Source: Loigolactobacillus binensis (GTDB lineage: Bacteria; Bacillota; Bacilli; Lactobacillales; Lactobacillaceae). From it: DNA of 63,825 bases. Within the stretch, counting starts at the first letter, position 1, and each line of letters starts with the position of its first letter. The stretch lies in NCBI RefSeq assembly GCF_005405165.1, contig NZ_BJDN01000016.1, forward strand, positions 1-63,825, read 5' to 3'. The position numbers and the translations under genes were made by a program. Shown here piece after piece: positions 60,649-63,825 of the stretch. The notes beneath the pieces were generated by a model that saw only the letters and a program-made list of their open reading frames with translations, had not been told where the DNA came from and did no database searches.

Positions 60649-61524
60649 ATGTCTTATGCAGCAGATAGTCAGATCGCAGTCGCACTTGGAAAAAGGATCG
60701 CATTGGAACGAAAACTAAAGCACCTGTCGCAACAACAATTGGCCGAAGATATTTGTTCACAATCAATGATCAGTAGTATTGAAAAAGGTGTTTATATACC
60801 GAATGCGGTCCTCTTATCAAAAATTTGCGCCCGACTTAATATCTCAATGGATAGTGCGCTACTGAGTCATTATCCCACAATAGATGGGTTTGATCAGTTC
60901 AATACGACGATCAAAGCGCTCTGCAATCAGCATAACTATGCGGGCATGCTCAGCTACTTGGATAATGATGGTTTGGTTGATCGACTATTCAAAGACGAAG
61001 ATCTGCAGACTTATTACTACTATTATGGCGTGGCGACTGAGCAGCATTTAGATGATACACAAAATAGCCTACGTTATCTGCGGCTGGCCTATAACTATAC
61101 TTTCACGGCGCAGCGAAAAGTGGTCACCCCAAATGAAATTCTGATCCTCGCCGGTATCGCTTATTTAGAGACAAAATTTCCACATAATCAGGCTGGACTT
61201 AAGCGTGGCTTTACTGATTTCAAGGCCGCATTGACTTTAGTTGAGAATGGTCAAGTCACTAAATACGATGAAAATAGCAACATTCTTTATTATCAATTCG
61301 GGCTGCGTTTACTAGAAACAAAACAGTACACAGCAGCCATCAATATTATTTCTAAGGGCATTACTTGGACAACGACGCACGCTTCATATTACATGCTTGC
61401 CGACCTCTTTTTTCTCCTAGCAAAGACACACGAAGCGCTGAATGATACGGCCAAAGCTAAGCTGGCGCTGAATAAGAGCCAAACACTGGCCGATATTTTC
61501 GATGTCTCAACTTATCCATTTTAA
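60649..61524 (+). CDS. XRE-family regulator with TPR-like C-terminus (RNPP-like)
   Basis: 291 residues. N-terminal HTH_XRE (about 10-66: LGKRIALERKLKHLSQQQLAEDI...SMISSIEKGVYIPN), then a helical repeat domain to the end (FNTTIKALCNQHNYAGMLSYL, NSLRYLRLAYNY, GFTDFKAALTLV, YTAAINIISKGI, AKAKLALNKSQTL). Size and layout match Rgg/PlcR/ComR-type receptors that bind imported peptides. The peptide, if any, is not identified. Convergent with the MDR gene, three bases apart. Confidence 0.82.
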   Translation: MSYAADSQIAVALGKRIALERKLKHLSQQQLAEDICSQSMISSIEKGVYIPNAVLLSKICARLNISMDSALLSHYPTIDGFDQFNTTIKALCNQHNYAGMLSYLDNDGLVDRLFKDEDLQTYYYYYGVATEQHLDDTQNSLRYLRLAYNYTFTAQRKVVTPNEILILAGIAYLETKFPHNQAGLKRGFTDFKAALTLVENGQVTKYDENSNILYYQFGLRLLETKQYTAAINIISKGITWTTTHASYYMLADLFFLLAKTHEALNDTAKAKLALNKSQTLADIFDVSTYPF

Positions 61525-61527
61525 AGG

Positions 61528-62496
61528 TTAAAACGCCAGTAAAATTCGACCCTGTTTAAGCCCATTTTTAGCAGTCAAATGGGCTTTTTTAACATCCGTA
61601 TACTTATATTTAGCCTGAATGTAGGCCACGATTTGCTTATCCGCCAGCAGATTTAATAATCGCCTGTAACCACGAACACCGATCGTACCGTTACTAAATT
61701 TAAAAGTTTGGTGTGCTTTTGGCGGCGTAAAACTGGTTAACGATAAAGAAAAAATAGCCAGTTCAGCAAAACTGGCCGCGATTAGTTGCAGTAAATCAGT
61801 TCGGCCAACTGTATCAATAACTTTAGTTGGCGGCACGATATCCTTTAATTGCGTGGCCAATTCTTCTTGATAATTCAGTACTATATCAGCACCAATTGAT
61901 TTAACAAAATTGAGATTATTAGGACTGGCCAAGGCGATCACTTGGGCCCCAGCCAATTTTAGCAGTTGAATCAGATACGTGCCCACGCCACCAGAAGCGC
62001 CAGTCACTAAAACCGTATCCCGGGCGGTAACATTAATTGAATTAATTGCGTGTAAGGCCGCATCCGCACCACCAATCAAAGTCACCGCCTCACTCAATGC
62101 TACATTATCCGGCACTGTGAAAAGTAAAGGTGGCAGCTGGGAATTGATCAGCTCCATTGCGGCGCCAGTTGGTTGTGCACCGATCACTTTTTTGCCTAGC
62201 AAACTTTTATCACGTAGCAATCCCACCTTTTCAACGATACCACCGAAGCCATAACCGATCACCATTGGTAATTTAACCGGCCGAATGCCCTTTAATAGCC
62301 CATACTCGGTCATCCAATCATAGGGTAAAACCGGCGTGTACTTATTTCTGACTAAAACTGATAACGGCGTGAATCTACTTGCACTGGCCGTTTCGATCTG
62401 CAGGCCGTCAACACCACTGAAATTCTGTTGTACGATCTGTTTCATTTTGCTGATTCTTTTTGGTGCGGCATCATTTACTACTAATTTTGTTGTCAT
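61528..62496 (-). CDS. MDR-family NAD(P)-dependent oxidoreductase (quinone-oxidoreductase-like)
   Basis: 322 residues. GroES-like N-terminal half (KQIVQQNFSGVDGLQIE, GYGFGGIVEKVG) and Rossmann half with TVLVTGASGGVGTYLIQLLKLAGAQV near 160. No zinc-ligand cysteines, so the zinc-less quinone oxidoreductase/enoyl reductase branch. The usual start would be at MKQIV (residue 18), but the ATG at 62496 has GAGGA upstream and adds 17 residues. Substrate not predictable. Confidence 0.83.
   Translation of the reverse strand: MTTKLVVNDAAPKRISKMKQIVQQNFSGVDGLQIETASASRFTPLSVLVRNKYTPVLPYDWMTEYGLLKGIRPVKLPMVIGYGFGGIVEKVGLLRDKSLLGKKVIGAQPTGAAMELINSQLPPLLFTVPDNVALSEAVTLIGGADAALHAINSINVTARDTVLVTGASGGVGTYLIQLLKLAGAQVIALASPNNLNFVKSIGADIVLNYQEELATQLKDIVPPTKVIDTVGRTDLLQLIAASFAELAIFSLSLTSFTPPKAHQTFKFSNGTIGVRGYRRLLNLLADKQIVAYIQAKYKYTDVKKAHLTAKNGLKQGRILLAF
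61558..61590 (+). terminator. Terminator of the RNPP-like gene inside the convergent gene
   Basis: AAGCCCATTT (61558-61567) pairs with AAATGGGCTT (61577-61586), followed by TTTT. It lies wholly in the last coding part of the MDR gene on the other strand. Confidence 0.7.
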
Positions 62497-62651
62497 GGTC
62501 AGTCCTCATTTTCGTTTAGTTTATGCAAATATTTTGAATAAGCCAACTGTACAAGGAATTAAGATGCAACAAAAATAAGAGTTCTGATAATTGTGGTGTT
62601 CAGAATAGAAAAGTTCGATTATGCGAAAAGAATCAAAAATAACGAAATAAA

Positions 62652-62702
62652 AATATTCCAATGAAAATTTCCCAACAATGGGTTGATTTTCACTGGAATA
62701 TT
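62652..62702 (-). terminator. Terminator of the SUFU-like gene
   Basis: AATATTCCAATGAAAAT (62652-62668) and ATTTTCACTGGAATATT (62686-62702) pair with one mismatch, with an inner CCCA/TGGG. On the minus strand TTTTTATTT follows. Confidence 0.78.
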
Positions 62703-62715
62703 AATAAGTTCATAT

Positions 62716-63288
62716 CTAACTTATTACGGAATTTCTACCAAGATCATAAATATCAATCTGCTGCTCAATAAATTTATTCTCTAAGGCTTCACTGCCGTTT
62801 TTTTCTAAGAATTCAAGCTCAGCATCTGAAATAGGAACCATTAGTAACCAAGTAATTGATTTTTCTTTTGTTTCTAATGTAGTTAAACGTTCCCATAGAA
62901 AAGGTGATACAAAAAATATGTGTTTCATATCTGTACCACTATAGTATTGATCAATTATATTAGTATATACCATGCCTGGATGACAAGACTGATGATCAAC
63001 AATGATATTAAAAGCACAGGTACTCATAATATTTCCAAAATACTCAAAATTTGTTCCACTTGTGCCAATCAATTCAACTCTTAATTTTTTATCATTTGTT
63101 TTCAAACCAATTGAATAGTTCGATAAACCAATTGTTGAATAAGATGTTAGACCCTCATCAGGTCTATTTTCCCCAATAAAGATATCTATACTTGCATTTT
63201 CATCTTCGTTCAAGTACTGCATAACTTTAGGAGTACCGCCAATAACCGTCAATATTTTATTTGCTACTAGTTTGCTATCATTTACCAT
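62716..63288 (-). CDS. Suppressor-of-fused (SUFU) domain protein, probable immunity protein
   Basis: 190 residues. SIDIFIGENRPDEGLTSYST and the C-terminal IPISDAELEFLEKNG-type segment followed by EQQIDIYDLGRNS are hallmarks of bacterial SUFU-domain proteins. In bacteria these commonly act as immunity proteins in polymorphic-toxin loci. ATG preceded by TAGGAGAG; intact. Visibly more AT-rich than the core genes to the left and next to a second immunity-like gene. The cognate toxin is not in the window. Confidence 0.78.
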   Translation of the reverse strand: MVNDSKLVANKILTVIGGTPKVMQYLNEDENASIDIFIGENRPDEGLTSYSTIGLSNYSIGLKTNDKKLRVELIGTSGTNFEYFGNIMSTCAFNIIVDHQSCHPGMVYTNIIDQYYSGTDMKHIFFVSPFLWERLTTLETKEKSITWLLMVPISDAELEFLEKNGSEALENKFIEQQIDIYDLGRNSVIS

Positions 63289-63402
63289 TTTTCTCTCCTA
63301 TTTATCTATTATTAGCGTTCTCCAGAACAAAGATCACACGGGCCTTTCCCCCATGTTTCTGCTAATGATCATTTGAAAATATAACAATTCATATTATGTA
63401 AA

Positions 63403-63753
63403 TTAAAGTTCATATTTTTCATTTAACTTATCATCATATGTTTCCATTTTTTTCATAGTATCAAGACTAACATGCTGTGGAATATCTTTGCTTATATACT
63501 TATAGACAAAATAGTCAGCAATTTCATCATCAAGAAAATCAGTTTTAGTCCAATCTGTATATCTTAATTTTATATGCAACTTTCCGGCTGATGTAAGCTG
63601 CATAATCAGATTACTAAATGGTTCCTGCACATATTCAATGAAAGCTTCACGCATTTGAGAAACTTTTTTAATTAGTAGATGAACCTCATCGTTGAATTCA
63701 CTTTGATTAACTTCATATATCTCAGGTACGCGTGGTGCTAGTTCGTCATAAAA
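63403..63753 (-). pseudogene. YezG/DUF600-like immunity protein, broken 5' end
   Basis: The frame after a TGA at 63754-63756 reads FYDELAPRVPEIYEV, then MREAFIEYVQEPFSNLIMQL, GKLHIKLRYTDW and FVYKYIS, resembling the C-terminal two-thirds of YezG (DUF600) immunity proteins of LXG toxins. The first in-frame ATG (63654) has no ribosome site and lies inside the conserved region. Upstream, a different frame (ending TAG at 63738-63740) is open to the window edge and would join if one T were added near 63750. So a frameshifted or truncated remnant is likely. Family assignment is by pattern only. Confidence 0.5.
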
Positions 63754-63825
63754 TCAAAAAAGCCTAAATTGTATACCAATATCGTCAATTCAATCTTTAA
63801 TTGAAAACCAAATAGACTACGGGTG

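Overview
The window is chromosomal DNA of a low-GC Gram-positive bacterium, almost certainly a member of the Lactobacillaceae. The reasons are the mevalonate-pathway cluster (mvaK1-mvaD-mvaK2-fni) for isoprenoids, the PyrR-controlled pyr operon with two-subunit PyrD/PyrK dihydroorotate dehydrogenase, the Bacillales/Lactobacillales order dinG-tseB-aspB-asnS-dnaD-nth and pbp1A-recU-ypsA-gpsB-rnpB, strong AGGAGG ribosome binding sites, many TTG starts, and pyruvate formate-lyase. The genus cannot be fixed from sequence alone.

Layout. 1-330: end of an IS3-type element, cut by the window edge. 358-4557 (minus): mevalonate operon. 4819-12318 (plus): DinG, TseB-like protein, aminotransferase, AsnRS, DnaD, endonuclease III. 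12376-15349 (minus): PBP1A and RecU, divergent from ypsA, gpsB and RNase P RNA (15422-16790). 16971-23625: RNA methyltransferase, nitroreductase, RNase H-like, EbsA-like, Fhs, uracil-DNA glycosylase family, LspA, RluD-like. 23622-35373 (plus): the complete UMP pathway pyrR-pyrP-pyrB-pyrC-carA-carB-pyrK-pyrD-pyrF-pyrE, with two PyrR attenuators. 35431-41026: RqcH, a MarR regulator, DegV, PpaC and a LysR regulator. 41269-49246 (minus): PflA/PflB, ParC/ParE. 49593-60229: PlsY on plus, then a long minus-strand housekeeping run RbgA-RnhB-DprA-TopA-TrmFO-XerC-HslV-HslU-aldose epimerase (listed in transcription order). 60392-63825: accessory end with a small hydrophobic ORF divergent from an RNPP-like regulator, an MDR oxidoreductase, and an AT-rich pair of probable immunity genes (SUFU-like intact, YezG/DUF600-like broken).

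Most of the window is ordinary core genome. The points that go beyond routine annotation are regulatory or at the accessory end: tandem TTGTA-N3-TACAA palindromes over the marR promoter; a 16-bp element repeated three times around the pflB promoter region; a terminator hairpin that contains the dprA ribosome binding site; a perfect 14-bp stem-loop in the ppaC leader; a dyad over the nitroreductase promoter; the small membrane ORF beside the RNPP-like regulator; and the decaying immunity-gene pair. No tRNA, CRISPR array, replication origin or prophage was seen.
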